Source of the DNA: Phreatobacter stygius
GTDB lineage: Bacteria > Pseudomonadota > Alphaproteobacteria > Rhizobiales > Phreatobacteraceae
Assembly: GCF_005144885.1 (NCBI RefSeq)
Contig: NZ_CP039690.1
Coordinates: 4,229,001-4,293,000, forward strand
Direction: 5' to 3'
DNA length: 64,000 bases
The translations under genes were made by a program, and so were the position numbers. A model generated the notes under the pieces. That model did no database searches. It was not told the DNA's origin and saw nothing but the letters and a program-made list of their open reading frames with translations. Below are positions 38,257 through 48,449 of this stretch, one piece after another (position 1 is the stretch's first letter; each line of letters starts with the position of its first letter).

Positions 38257-39219
38257 ATGAAACCCTATTCCGTCCTGGTCGCCTGCCAATTGCCCGAAGC
38301 GGTCGAACGCGACCTCGCCAGCGCGCTCGACGTCGACTTCATGCCCGATGCCAGGCAGCGTCCCGTCGCCGAGCTCGTCGCCCGTCTGGACGGCCGCGAC
38401 GCCCTGCTGCTGCTGGCCATGACGCCGGCGGATGCCGCGCTCATCGAGGCCCTGCCGGCCTCGGTCAAGGCGATCGCGACCTATTCGGTCGGGCTCGACC
38501 ATATTGACCTGGCGGCCGCCCGCAAGCGTGGCATCGCCGTGCTGCACACGCCTGACGTGCTGACCGACGCAGTGGCCGAGACCGCGTTGCTCCTGCTGCT
38601 GGGGGCGGCCCGGCGCGCCACCGAGAGCATCGATCTGGTCCGCTCCGGTGCCTGGCAGGGCTGGACGCCGACCCAGCTGATCGGGGTCGAGCTATCAGGC
38701 AAGACCCTCGGCATTCTCGGCATGGGGCGGATCGGCCGCGGCATCGCCGAGCGCGCCCGGGCCTTCGGCATGACGATCTGCTACCACAACCGCTCGGCGT
38801 TGCCGCCGGACCTCGCCAAGGGCGCGGTCCACCACGCCGATGCCGTCGAGTTTCTCGGCGCGATCGATGCGCTGGCGATTGCCTGTCCGCTGACGGAGGC
38901 GACGCGCGGTTTCCTCGATGCCGAGCGGATCGCGGCGATGAAGCCGGGCGCCATCGTCGTCAATATCGCCCGCGGCCCCGTGATCGACGACGATGCGCTG
39001 ATCGCCGCCTTGCAGAGCGGCCATGTCAGGGCGGCGGGCCTCGATGTCTTCACCAACGAACCGAAGCTCGACCCGCGTTATCTCAACCTCGGCAATGCTT
39101 TCCTGCTGCCACATATCGGCAGCTCGACGGTCGAGAGCCGGCGCGCCATGGGCCGGACGCTGATCGACGGTTTTGCCGCGCTCGCCGCCGGCCGGAACCC
39201 GGACAACCGGGTGGTTTGA
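38257..39219 (+). CDS. D-isomer-specific 2-hydroxyacid dehydrogenase
   Basis: A 320-residue NAD(P)-dependent enzyme interconverting a D-2-hydroxyacid and a 2-oxo acid. Landmarks: IATYSVGLDHIDLAAARKRGI (74-93), the Rossmann loop LGILGMGRIGRGIAERARAFG (GMGRIG at 155-160), ACPLTEATRGFLDAERIAAMKPGAIVVNIARGPVIDDDAL with the substrate Arg, and the Glu/His pair in FTNEP and LLPHIGSSTVESR. The ATG at 38257 is 19 bases after the FMN enzyme stop. Glyoxylate/hydroxypyruvate reductase-like specificity is the best guess. Confidence 0.9.
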   Translation: MKPYSVLVACQLPEAVERDLASALDVDFMPDARQRPVAELVARLDGRDALLLLAMTPADAALIEALPASVKAIATYSVGLDHIDLAAARKRGIAVLHTPDVLTDAVAETALLLLLGAARRATESIDLVRSGAWQGWTPTQLIGVELSGKTLGILGMGRIGRGIAERARAFGMTICYHNRSALPPDLAKGAVHHADAVEFLGAIDALAIACPLTEATRGFLDAERIAAMKPGAIVVNIARGPVIDDDALIAALQSGHVRAAGLDVFTNEPKLDPRYLNLGNAFLLPHIGSSTVESRRAMGRTLIDGFAALAAGRNPDNRVV

Positions 39220-39241
39220 GCAGCGGGTTCGGAACCAGGCC

Positions 39242-40210
39242 ATGCGATATTCCAAGGAGCGTGCACGGCAACTGGCGTGGCGCGCCGCGATGGGTGCCGG
39301 GGCGAGCCATGCCGCCGCGGCATCATTGGCGGATGCGACGGTCGCGGCGGAACTCTCCGGACGCGGCGCGGTCGGATTCGCGCATCTTCTCGACTATCTC
39401 GAAGGCTTCGTCGCAGGTCGTATCGCGGGCGGGGCTGAACCCGATATCGGCTTTCCGACTCCCGCGATCATCCGGGTCGATGCCAAGGGCGGCATCGCCC
39501 AGCTCGGTTTCGATCTGGCGTTCGACGAATTGCGCGCCCGCGCGGACCTCTATGGCATGACGGTCTTTGCGCAGGAGAACAGCTATACGGCAGGCGAATT
39601 GGGCTATTACACGCGGCGCCTCGCCAATGCCGGACTGGTCGCGCTTGCCGCCTCCAATGGACCGGCCTTGATGACAGCGGGCGCGAGCCGCGCGCCGGTC
39701 TATGGCACCAACCCCCTGTCCTTTGCCGCTCCGGTCGAGAACGGGCGTCCCTTGGTTGTCGATCAGGCCTCGAGCGCGACAGCCTTCGTCAACGTCAGGT
39801 GCGCGGCGGACAATGGCGAGGCGATTCCCGAAGGCTGGGCGGTCGACCGGAACGGCCAGCCCACCACCGATGCGCGCGAGGCCGTCAAGGGCCTGCTTCT
39901 CGCCTTCGGCGGCGCGCGGGGCGCCAATATCGCGCTGATGGTCGAAATTCTCGCGGCAGGGCTGACCGGCGCGAATTGGTCCTGTGACGCCCCGTCCTTC
40001 GCGGCTGGGAGCCGATCGCCAGGCGTCGGACTGTTCATCGTCGGGCTGAAAGCCGATGTCTTCGCACCCGGATTTTCGGCACGGCTGGCGTCGCAGATCG
40101 AGCGCCTCGCCGCCCAGGGAATTCATATTCCCGGCCGAAGTCCTGATACGGGCGACGTGGAACTGCCCGGGTCGCTTGTCGCCGCCATCGAGCAATACGG
40201 CAAATCCTGA
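39242..40210 (+). CDS. Ldh2-family (malate/L-lactate/ureidoglycolate DH) protein, catalytic His replaced
   Basis: A 322-residue member of the NAD(P)-dependent type-2 malate/lactate dehydrogenase fold, recognised by GFPTPAIIRVDAKGGIAQLGFDLAFDEL, ANAGLVALAASNGPALMTAGASRAPVYGTNPLSFAAPV and the late IHIPGRSPDT. The catalytic motif of the family, NSxHfGaaGYY, reads NSYTAGELGYY at residues 113-123, so the catalytic His is Thr116. The N-terminal RGHxSHG-type motif reads GRGAVGFAHLLDYL. The protein may have a changed activity or be non-catalytic. It starts 22 bases after the D-hydroxyacid dehydrogenase gene and is the third in the operon. Confidence 0.78.
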   Translation: MRYSKERARQLAWRAAMGAGASHAAAASLADATVAAELSGRGAVGFAHLLDYLEGFVAGRIAGGAEPDIGFPTPAIIRVDAKGGIAQLGFDLAFDELRARADLYGMTVFAQENSYTAGELGYYTRRLANAGLVALAASNGPALMTAGASRAPVYGTNPLSFAAPVENGRPLVVDQASSATAFVNVRCAADNGEAIPEGWAVDRNGQPTTDAREAVKGLLLAFGGARGANIALMVEILAAGLTGANWSCDAPSFAAGSRSPGVGLFIVGLKADVFAPGFSARLASQIERLAAQGIHIPGRSPDTGDVELPGSLVAAIEQYGKS

Positions 40211-40569
40211 ACCAAGCCGACGCGCTCGCGGCGCACCGTCACGATGCCTCATGGTCGCCGGCGGAGGAGGCAGATCCGCGGAACACATTGGCCGGCATGT
40301 CAGGAAGCGCTTGATTTGACTTGAATAGTTGCGGCGGCGGCAGGGCAGGATAAAGCGCGATGCGGCGATCCGGCTTGCCGTCCGGCCGCTCAATCGATCC
40401 GGCTGCTCCGGTATGAACTTCCTTCACGTCGCGCATAACAAAGAATCATACCAAACTGGCTGACGGCCGCTGGGCTTTGATCTCTAATCGTCACCTCGGT
40501 CGATGGATCGGTGCGCCGCGCGAGACGGCGCGCCGGCCTTGGCCCTTTATGAGAGCTGGGAGCGAAACG
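40211..40569. other. Intergenic region before the amine-oxidase operon
   Basis: About 360 bases. A 65-codon reverse frame (40239-40436) exists but has no recognisable similarity or good ribosome site, so no gene is called. The AT-rich part near 40430-40460 is the likeliest promoter area for the amine-oxidase operon. Confidence 0.3.
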
Positions 40570-42168
40570 ATGTCCGAATCAGAGATGTCACCGATGAGCA
40601 GGCGCAACCTGCTGAACCTGATCGGGACTGCCGCCGGCGGCGCCGCGATGTACCAGGCGATGACCAGCCTCGGGCATGCGGCTGAATCGACCTATACCGG
40701 GCCGATCAAGCTCGACGGCGATCCCAAGGGCGCCTCCGTGCTGATCCTCGGCGCCGGCCTCGCCGGGCTGGTTGCCGCGCTGGAGCTGCGCAAGGCCGGC
40801 TACAAGGTCCAGGTGCTCGAATATCACGAGCGCGCCGGCGGCCGGAACTGGACGCTGCGCGGCGGCGACAAGTTCACCGAGCTCGGCGGCATCGAGCAGA
40901 AATGCGAATTCGAGCGCGGCAACTACATCAATCCCGGCCCGTGGCGCATCCCCTACAATCACCACGCGATCCTGGATTATTGCAAGCGGCTCGGCGTCGC
41001 CATGGAGCCCTTCGTCCAGGTCAATTACAACGCCTATATGCACAACAAGGACGCTTTCGGCGGCAAGCCGCAGCGCTTCCGGCACATCTATTCCGATTTC
41101 CAGGGCGGCGTCACCGAACTGCTGTCCAAGGCGGTCAACCAGGACAAGCTGGAAGAGGCGGTGACCAAGGAGGACAAGGAGGTCCTGCTTGCGGCGCTGC
41201 GCCAATGGGGTGCTCTCGACGCGAATTACAAATATGCCAAGAACGGCCTGACCAGCGACCGCCGCGGTTATGACCGCGATCCGGGCGGCGGCCTGAGCGG
41301 CGAGCCCGTCAACTCCGAGCCGTTCAGCTTCAAGGACGTGGTGAAGTCCAGGCTGTGGAACCGCATGCAGACCGGCGGTGTCTATGAATTCCAGTCGGCG
41401 ATCTTCCAGCCGGTCGGCGGCATGGACATGATCGCCAAGGCGTTCCAACGCGAGGTCGGCCGGCTGATCAAGTTCAACGCCAAGGTCACCACCATCAAGC
41501 AGGACAATCGCGGCGTTACCGTCACCTATGTCGATGCCAAGAAGGGCGGCCGGCCGCAGACGGCAACCGCCGACTATTGCCTGTGCACCATCCCGCTTTC
41601 GGTGTTGTCGCAGATCGACATCAATGTCGGCTCGGCGATGAAAGCGGCGATCGACGCGCCGCCCTATGCCGCGTCGATCAAGATCGGCCTGCAGTTCAAG
41701 CGCCGGTTCTGGGAAGAGGACGAGCAGATCTACGGCGGCATCAGCTATACCAACCTGCCGATCGCGATGATCCAGTACCCCTCGTCGAACTTTTTCAGGA
41801 CCGGCAAGGGCGTGTTGCTCGCAGCCTATACGTTCGGCGCCAATGCCTATGAATGGACCGCACTGCCGCCGGCCGAGCGGTTGAAGAAGGCGGTCGAGTT
41901 CGGCGCCCAGATCCATCCTCAGCAATATCAGAAGGAGTTCGAGAACGGCATTTCGGTGGGCTGGCACCGTGAGCCGGCGACGCTCGGCTGCTACGCCGTG
42001 TGGACCGATGCTGCGCGCAAGCAGCACTACAACAATCTCTGCGCCATGGACGGGCGGATCATGCTGGCCGGCGAGCACGCTTCCTACCTGCCGGCCTGGC
42101 AGGAAGGCTCGGTGCTCTCCGCGCTGGATGCCATCTCGCGCTTGCACAAGCGTGTCGTGGCCCGCTGA
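40570..42168 (+). CDS. Tat-exported flavin amine oxidase/dehydrogenase
   Basis: A 532-residue FAD protein of the monoamine/L-amino-acid oxidase family. A twin-arginine signal SRRNLLNLIG (residues 10-19) and LGHAAES cleavage region show export to the periplasm. Dinucleotide-binding VLILGAGLAGLVAALELRKAGYKVQVLEYHERAGGRNWT (57-95) and the C-terminal FAD motif GRIMLAGEHASYLPAWQEGSVLSALDAI are intact. FQPVGGMDMIAKAFQREVG is typical of the substrate-domain hinge. The ATG at 40570 has GGGAGCGAAA upstream. Coupling to a cytochrome c suggests electrons go to the respiratory chain rather than to oxygen. The substrate amine is unknown. Confidence 0.88.
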   Translation: MSESEMSPMSRRNLLNLIGTAAGGAAMYQAMTSLGHAAESTYTGPIKLDGDPKGASVLILGAGLAGLVAALELRKAGYKVQVLEYHERAGGRNWTLRGGDKFTELGGIEQKCEFERGNYINPGPWRIPYNHHAILDYCKRLGVAMEPFVQVNYNAYMHNKDAFGGKPQRFRHIYSDFQGGVTELLSKAVNQDKLEEAVTKEDKEVLLAALRQWGALDANYKYAKNGLTSDRRGYDRDPGGGLSGEPVNSEPFSFKDVVKSRLWNRMQTGGVYEFQSAIFQPVGGMDMIAKAFQREVGRLIKFNAKVTTIKQDNRGVTVTYVDAKKGGRPQTATADYCLCTIPLSVLSQIDINVGSAMKAAIDAPPYAASIKIGLQFKRRFWEEDEQIYGGISYTNLPIAMIQYPSSNFFRTGKGVLLAAYTFGANAYEWTALPPAERLKKAVEFGAQIHPQQYQKEFENGISVGWHREPATLGCYAVWTDAARKQHYNNLCAMDGRIMLAGEHASYLPAWQEGSVLSALDAISRLHKRVVAR

Positions 42169-42207
42169 TCCTTCGTCATTTCCCTAATGGTTCCAGAGGG
42201 TTTCACC

Positions 42208-42618
42208 ATGATCCCGTCATTCCAAACGTCGCTGAAGATCGGCCTCACCGCCGCCGTGCTGGTCGCCGGGGCAACCGCCGCCCTGTCGCAGTCCTCGGCG
42301 CTGTTCTCGAGCCCCGCCCGCTTCGCCTATCAGGACGGCGAATCGATCTATCGTTATGTCTGCGCGGGCTGCCACATGCCCGAAGGCCGTGGCGCCATCG
42401 GCGCCGGTGCCTATCCGTCGCTGGCCAACAATGCCAAGCTCGAGGCCGGGGGCTATCCGGTCTATCTGGTCGTCAACGGGCAAAAGGCGATGCCGGGTTT
42501 CGCCAATCAGCTCAACGACGGCCAGGTCGCCGCGGTGGTCAATTATATCAGGAGCAATTTCGGCAACCGCTATACCGACCAGGTCAGCGCCGACGACGTC
42601 AAGGCCGCGCGCCAATAG
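42208..42618 (+). CDS. Periplasmic c-type cytochrome
   Basis: A 136-residue monohaem cytochrome with a signal peptide (residues 1-28). Haem attachment CAGCH is at 52-56, and the likely axial Met95 is in GQKAMPGFANQLNDGQVAAVVNYIRSNFGN, the class I C-terminal helix. The ATG at 42208 is chosen over one at 42187 because AGAGGG lies before it and the signal peptide begins there. It lies 39 bases after the amine-oxidase gene and is the probable electron acceptor of that enzyme, as known for nicotine oxidoreductase and its cytochrome partner. Confidence 0.9.
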   Translation: MIPSFQTSLKIGLTAAVLVAGATAALSQSSALFSSPARFAYQDGESIYRYVCAGCHMPEGRGAIGAGAYPSLANNAKLEAGGYPVYLVVNGQKAMPGFANQLNDGQVAAVVNYIRSNFGNRYTDQVSADDVKAARQ

Positions 42619-42670
42619 GCGCGGCCGGGCCGGGTGGGCTTCTGGCCCAGCCGGTCTATCGACCACGATG

Positions 42671-42697
42671 GGGCATGGGCCTGAAACGGCCATGCCC
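42671..42697 (+). other. Intercistronic hairpin
   Basis: GGGCATGG..CC (42671-42681) pairs with GGCCATGCCC (42688-42697) just before the RidA ribosome site (AAAAGGAG). No T-run follows, so a role in RNA processing or stability is more likely than termination. Confidence 0.4.
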
Positions 42698-42726
42698 GCG
42701 TTTGATTCCATGAAAAGGAGTAATCC

Positions 42727-43230
42727 ATGTTCCGCAAGACGAGTTTCGTTCTGACGCTTGCCGCTTCGCTGATCGCCGCCGCCGGCGTCGCCAGTGCCCA
42801 GGATGTCACCCGCCATCGCACGCCCGGCTCGACCTTTCCGATCGCCGCGGCGGTCGAGGTGCCGGCCGGCCGCACCACGGTCTATGTCAGCGGCATGGTG
42901 CCGACGGTGACCAACGAGCAGGCGCCGCGCAACAGCCTGGCCGCCTTCGGCGACACCAAGGCCCAGACCGTGACCGTGCTGCAGGCGATCGAGCGGACAC
43001 TGCAGCGGCTCAACCTGCAGATGAAGGACGTCATCAAGATGCAGGTCTTCCTGGTCGGCGACCCGACCAAGGAAAACCGCATGGACTTCGCCGGCTTCAT
43101 GGAGGGCTACACCCAGTTCTTCGGCACGCCGGCGCAGCCGAACCTGCCGTCGCGTTCGGTCATGCAGGTTGCCGGCCTGGTCAATCCGGGCTGGCTGGTC
43201 GAGATCGAAGTGACCGCGGTTCGTCCCTGA
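42727..43230 (+). CDS. Secreted RidA-family imine deaminase
   Basis: A 167-residue RidA/YjgF protein with an N-terminal Sec signal (MFRKTSFVLTLAASLIAAAGVASAQ, residues 1-25), unlike the cytosolic RidA. The catalytic-type Arg143 (PSRSVMQVAGL) and Glu160 (WLVEIEVTAVRP) are conserved, as is DVIKMQVFLVGD. RidA hydrolyses reactive imines to ketones and ammonia. Its export and position after an exported amine oxidase and cytochrome strongly suggest that it acts on the imine made in the periplasm. AAAAGGAG precedes the start. Confidence 0.88.
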   Translation: MFRKTSFVLTLAASLIAAAGVASAQDVTRHRTPGSTFPIAAAVEVPAGRTTVYVSGMVPTVTNEQAPRNSLAAFGDTKAQTVTVLQAIERTLQRLNLQMKDVIKMQVFLVGDPTKENRMDFAGFMEGYTQFFGTPAQPNLPSRSVMQVAGLVNPGWLVEIEVTAVRP

Positions 43231-43256
43231 CCATTGAGCGCCCGGGCCGGTGGGTT

Positions 43257-43276
43257 CACCTGTTTGAAAACAGGTG
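43257..43276 (+). terminator. Hairpin after the RidA gene
   Basis: CACCTGTTT and AAACAGGTG are perfect arms around GA. An outer CCGG/CCGG stem extends it. There is no clear T-run, so termination is possible but not certain. Confidence 0.45.
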
Positions 43277-43510
43277 GCTCGCCGGTCCAGCCGACCGGCC
43301 GCAGCCCCGCCGGTCCGGTGGCATCGGTTCCGGTCCTGGCCGGGAACTGCCGGCTCATTTGATATCTCGACGCTTGCGAGCCTGATCGGTGGCGGCGCTC
43401 GTCGAGCGACCTGGGCATTGTGCTATCAAGATCGTCGTCATCTTTCTCCGGGTCGTCGGCCGGCTGGCCGGTCCGGGTGACGTCATCGGTTCCGCAACGC
43501 CGAGGTCGCA

Positions 43511-43957
43511 ATGCACATCCTCGCCATTCTGGTGGTCCTGCTTCTCGGTGGCGGGCAAAGCCGCGCGATGAGCGGTCTGAGTTGCACGGTTGACGACCGG
43601 GACCTGAAGCTCGAGGTTTCGAGCGGGCTGAACGGGGCGGGCGGCGGGCTGTTCGAATTCGGTGGCGAACTCCAGCTCCTTCAGCCGTCCGCCCCGACCG
43701 ATTTCCGCAAACTGACCCTCGGTGCAGGCCAGGTCATGCAAAGCTGGCTGAGCCGCGAAGAGCTCAAGCTCGAACTTTATTGGGAGCGTCCGGCCGGGCG
43801 TTATGGGTTTCTTCGGATCGTGATCGAGACGAGAGCCATTGAGGAAGCCTCCTACCGGGGCAGTTATGTCCTGACCACCTATCAAGCCGCGGCCGACAGC
43901 GATGCCGCGCCCGTGCAAACCGAAACGCGCGGAGCCGCCTCCTGCTCGGTGGGATGA
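43511..43957 (+). CDS. Putative secreted protein, unknown
   Basis: A 148-residue frame with a short Sec-type signal (MHILAILVVLLLGGGQSRAM, 1-20) and a mainly beta-rich mature part (LKLEVSSGL, ELKLELYWERPAGRYGFLRIVIETRAI, YRGSYVLTTYQ). Two cysteines (25 and 146) could form one disulphide joining the ends. No family is recognised. It stands alone between the RidA gene and the convergent fumC, separated from both by more than 150 bases, with a bidirectional terminator after it. Confidence 0.55.
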   Translation: MHILAILVVLLLGGGQSRAMSGLSCTVDDRDLKLEVSSGLNGAGGGLFEFGGELQLLQPSAPTDFRKLTLGAGQVMQSWLSREELKLELYWERPAGRYGFLRIVIETRAIEEASYRGSYVLTTYQAAADSDAAPVQTETRGAASCSVG

Positions 43958-44070
43958 GCGGCTGAAATTTTGCCATGCGGCCGTCGCCCATCGTCGGAAT
44001 CGTAGATCGCTGCCGCGGCGCCATGCGAACAGTCCGGCGGGCCTTGTCTCTTGGGCCGGCCGGAGACACC

Positions 44071-44103
44071 CAAACGGGGCCGGCGCACCACCGGCCCCGT
44101 TTG
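44071..44103. terminator. Bidirectional terminator between the secreted-protein gene and fumC
   Basis: CAAACGGGGCCGG (44071-44083) and CCGGCCCCGTTTG (44091-44103) are perfect 13-bp arms around a 7-base loop, located between convergent genes. Confidence 0.7.
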
Positions 44104-44138
44104 CATGCGGGTGTCGTCGCGCCCCGGCCGGGCGCGGT

Positions 44139-45530
<1,392 letters not shown>

Positions 45531-45886
45531 GGCTGTCTCTATGGGATCGGTCAAATCGGGGAGGGCGCCCGTTGGGCGAGCCGCGGCACGGCTGGATCTG
45601 GCTTATGCCGTCGAAAACCGCGGAACAGTACGCCAGCAGCGCCGGTTCCACGATGGTCTTTTTGTCTGACGCGCGGTCCTGCGGACGACCAATGGCCTTG
45701 GCCTGCGGCATTCTGTCCCGCTTTTCCGTATCGCAGGTCGATGCGCCGTCCTGACAACGGACCGGTCGATGGGCCCTGGCGAGGCCTGTGCGGCCACGGT
45801 CGGCCAGGGAATGTCATGTAGACTCTGGGGAATTGTGCCGCGTCCTCGCAGGCCGGCCACGTCTTGGATAAGTGGCGGAAAAATCA
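45531..45886. other. Intergenic region upstream of fumC
   Basis: About 350 bases between divergent fumC and the TonB receptor. Short frames exist on both strands but none has similarity or a good ribosome site, so no gene is called. The fumC promoter should lie here. Confidence 0.3.
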
Positions 45887-45985
45887 GATGAAAATCATTA
45901 CAAACTGCTGATGCTCAAATTCGCATAGTCCGTATGCTCAGAATTGAGACATATTGTTGACAGATAAACTCAATTTTTCTAGAGC
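45887..45985 (+). promoter_or_regulatory. Promoter region of the haem-uptake operon with Fur-like site
   Basis: GATGAAAATCATTAC (45887-45901) matches much of a Fur-box half pair. Further down, TTGACA (45957-45962) and an AT-rich TCTAGA near 45978-45983 could be -35/-10 boxes, and CTCA-GAAT-TGAG forms a short dyad between them. Iron-responsive control is likely for a haem receptor; which regulator (Fur, RirA or Irr) is not decided. Confidence 0.4.
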
Positions 45986-46099
45986 TCCGGCATTGGACGG
46001 GGCTGATGCTTTCCACCCCGCCGCCATGCCAGCCAGCTGAACGCCGTCCGCCTCAAGCCAGCCAGCCATCACACAATCTGGCCAAGGGGCTTCGGGGCG

Positions 46100-48403
46100 A
46101 TGACACGATCCGGCACTGCGACGCTGTGCGCGTCGGTTTCCATTTTGTTTCTGGCACTGGCGACGGCGGCAGCTCTCGCTCAGGCGACCGCGCCGTCGCG
46201 CGCCGAGACCGAGGCGGCGAGGGCAGCCAATGTGTCTTCGGCCGACGAGATCACGGTCACCGCCACCCGCGAGGAGCGTCAGCGGTTCGATGTGCCGGCC
46301 AATATCTCGGTCATCTCGCGCCAGCAGATGGATGACCGGGCCACCCGCGACATCCAGGACCTGGTCCGCTACGAACCGGGTGTCAGCGTCGACCGGGTCA
46401 CGACAGGCACCGATCCCTGGCACAATCTCGGCGGCTTCACCATTCGTGGCGTCACCGGCAACCGCGTGCAGATCCGTGTTGATGGCGCCCGCGTCATGGA
46501 GCGCATCACCGACGGCACCCGTGACCTCGTCGACCTGCCCTATATGAGATCGGTCGAGATCATGCGCGGGCCGGGTTCGGTGCTGTGGGGCGCCGACGCG
46601 CTCGGCGGCATCGTCGCTTTCCGTACCCTCGATCCCGACGACCTGCTGCGCGGCAAGGGCAGGCCCTGGGCGGTGCGGCTGCAAACCTCTTACGACAGCC
46701 TGGACCAGGCCTTCGTCAAGACCGGCATGACCGCCATCCAGTTCAGCCCGGTCCTGCAGGGCATCTTCGTGCTCAGCCAGAGAAGTGCCCAGGCCGCGAG
46801 CCTGTCGACGGCGCAGGCCAATGGCGGGATCTGGGGCTGCCCAGCGATCCGCGCGCTCGCCTGCAACGAACTCGATCCGCTCAATTCCAGCACCTGGAAC
46901 GGCTTTGCCAAGCTGATCTGGCGGCCGGCGGACAATCACGAAGTGCGCCTTGTCGCGGAAGCCTTCAACCGCAATACGACGGTCGACCAGCGTTATGACT
47001 TTGGTCAGACCGTTTCGGTGTCCGGCGCCCCCCACCGCAACGGCCAATATCTGCGCAACCAGGTCCTGGGCCGGCAGAACTTTGCCATTGCCCATGACTG
47101 GACCCCGCACTGGGGCTGGATCGACGCGGTGCGCTGGAACGTCTCCTATTCGCCGCAGAGCCGCATGCTCGACAGCAACCGCTATCAGCTGAACCTGAAC
47201 ACCAACCAGCAGCGGCGTACCAATGCGATCCTGAACTATCAGGAGAACTTCCTGCAGGGCGAGGTTCAGCTGACCTCCCGCTTCAACCTCGGCCCGGCCC
47301 AGCACATCCTGACCTATGGCTTCCAGGGCGACACCACCAAGACCGACTATTTCCGCCAGGACACGGTGATCAACGCCACCACCGGCAACCTCATTTCGGT
47401 CACCAGGGGTTCGGGTTTCAATTTCGCCAATGCCAATACGACGCGGGCGGATCTCTATCTCCAGGACGAGATCCAGCTGTTCGACGGCCGCTGGACCATC
47501 ACGCCGGGCCTTCGCTGGGCCAATTACACCATCGATCCCCGGCCTGATGTCAACTACAGGCCGGTGCCGGGCGTCGAGCCGCGGCAGATTTCGTCGAGCC
47601 GTTTCATCCCGCAGCTCGGCTCGGTGTTCAAGCTGACCGATATCTATTCGGTCTATGCGCGTTATGCCGAAGGCTTCAAGATGCCGACGGCGCAGCAGCT
47701 CTACCTGTCCCTGCCGGGCGGCGCCGGCGGCGGCGGCAGCCTTGTTCCCAATCCCAATCTTCGGCCTGAATCGGCCAGGTCCTACGAGGCTGGTTTCCGC
47801 GGCCGGTTCGAACGCGGCTGGTTCTCGGTGGGGGCCTTCTACACGACCTACAAGGACTTCATCCTGGCCTTCCAGCCGCCGTCGCCCGGTTCGATCGACC
47901 TCACCAACACCAATGTCTCGGCGGTGACGATCTACGGTGTCGAAGCCTCGGCCCAATACCGGATCACCGACGACCTGATCCTCAATGGCGGCCTGTCCTA
48001 TCAGTTCGGCGAACAGCGGGCGACGCCGACATCGGCCAAGGTTGCCTTTGATGCGATCATGCCACTGACCGCCACTGTCGGGCTGCGCTGGTTCAAGCGC
48101 GAGTGGAATATCGACGGCGAGGTGCTGGCGAGCTTTGGCGCGCCGATCGGCCGCACCAGCGCGCCGAACATCTACAAGCCCGGCGGCTATGCGGTGTTCG
48201 ACAGCTTCATCAACTGGCGCCCGACCGCCAACCTGACGCTGCGCGCCGGTGTCCAGAACATCTTCGACACCCGCTATTTCCAGAACCTCTACGGCAATTA
48301 CACCAACACGCCGGCATCCGCCGCGGTGGCCCAGACCAACCCGCTCGAACTGCAGGTCGCGCCGGGCCGGACCTTCAAGCTTTCTGCGACCGCCGACTTC
48401 TGA
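46100..48403 (+). CDS. TonB-dependent receptor, haem/haemoglobin type
   Basis: A 767-residue outer-membrane receptor. The signal peptide ends near residue 29 (AAALAQA). The TonB box is EITVTATREE (about 50-59), the plug has LVRYEPGVSV..GFTIRGVTGNRVQIRVDGAR and MRGPGSVLWGADALGGIVAF, and a 22-strand barrel ends FKLSATADF. The haem-receptor FRAP/NPNL pair is present as FKMP and NPNLRPE, but the conserved His between them is absent. A HemS-like gene follows. The C-terminal aromatic residue is normal. Confidence 0.9.
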   Translation: MTRSGTATLCASVSILFLALATAAALAQATAPSRAETEAARAANVSSADEITVTATREERQRFDVPANISVISRQQMDDRATRDIQDLVRYEPGVSVDRVTTGTDPWHNLGGFTIRGVTGNRVQIRVDGARVMERITDGTRDLVDLPYMRSVEIMRGPGSVLWGADALGGIVAFRTLDPDDLLRGKGRPWAVRLQTSYDSLDQAFVKTGMTAIQFSPVLQGIFVLSQRSAQAASLSTAQANGGIWGCPAIRALACNELDPLNSSTWNGFAKLIWRPADNHEVRLVAEAFNRNTTVDQRYDFGQTVSVSGAPHRNGQYLRNQVLGRQNFAIAHDWTPHWGWIDAVRWNVSYSPQSRMLDSNRYQLNLNTNQQRRTNAILNYQENFLQGEVQLTSRFNLGPAQHILTYGFQGDTTKTDYFRQDTVINATTGNLISVTRGSGFNFANANTTRADLYLQDEIQLFDGRWTITPGLRWANYTIDPRPDVNYRPVPGVEPRQISSSRFIPQLGSVFKLTDIYSVYARYAEGFKMPTAQQLYLSLPGGAGGGGSLVPNPNLRPESARSYEAGFRGRFERGWFSVGAFYTTYKDFILAFQPPSPGSIDLTNTNVSAVTIYGVEASAQYRITDDLILNGGLSYQFGEQRATPTSAKVAFDAIMPLTATVGLRWFKREWNIDGEVLASFGAPIGRTSAPNIYKPGGYAVFDSFINWRPTANLTLRAGVQNIFDTRYFQNLYGNYTNTPASAAVAQTNPLELQVAPGRTFKLSATADF

Positions 48404-48449
48404 CCTCAGCATCGGCGGCGGCGCGTTTGAGCCACGCGCCACGCAAACT

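Noticed and set aside
40239-40436. Reverse 65-codon frame before the amine oxidase
   Set aside because: No similarity, weak ribosome site, and it overlaps the likely promoter area.
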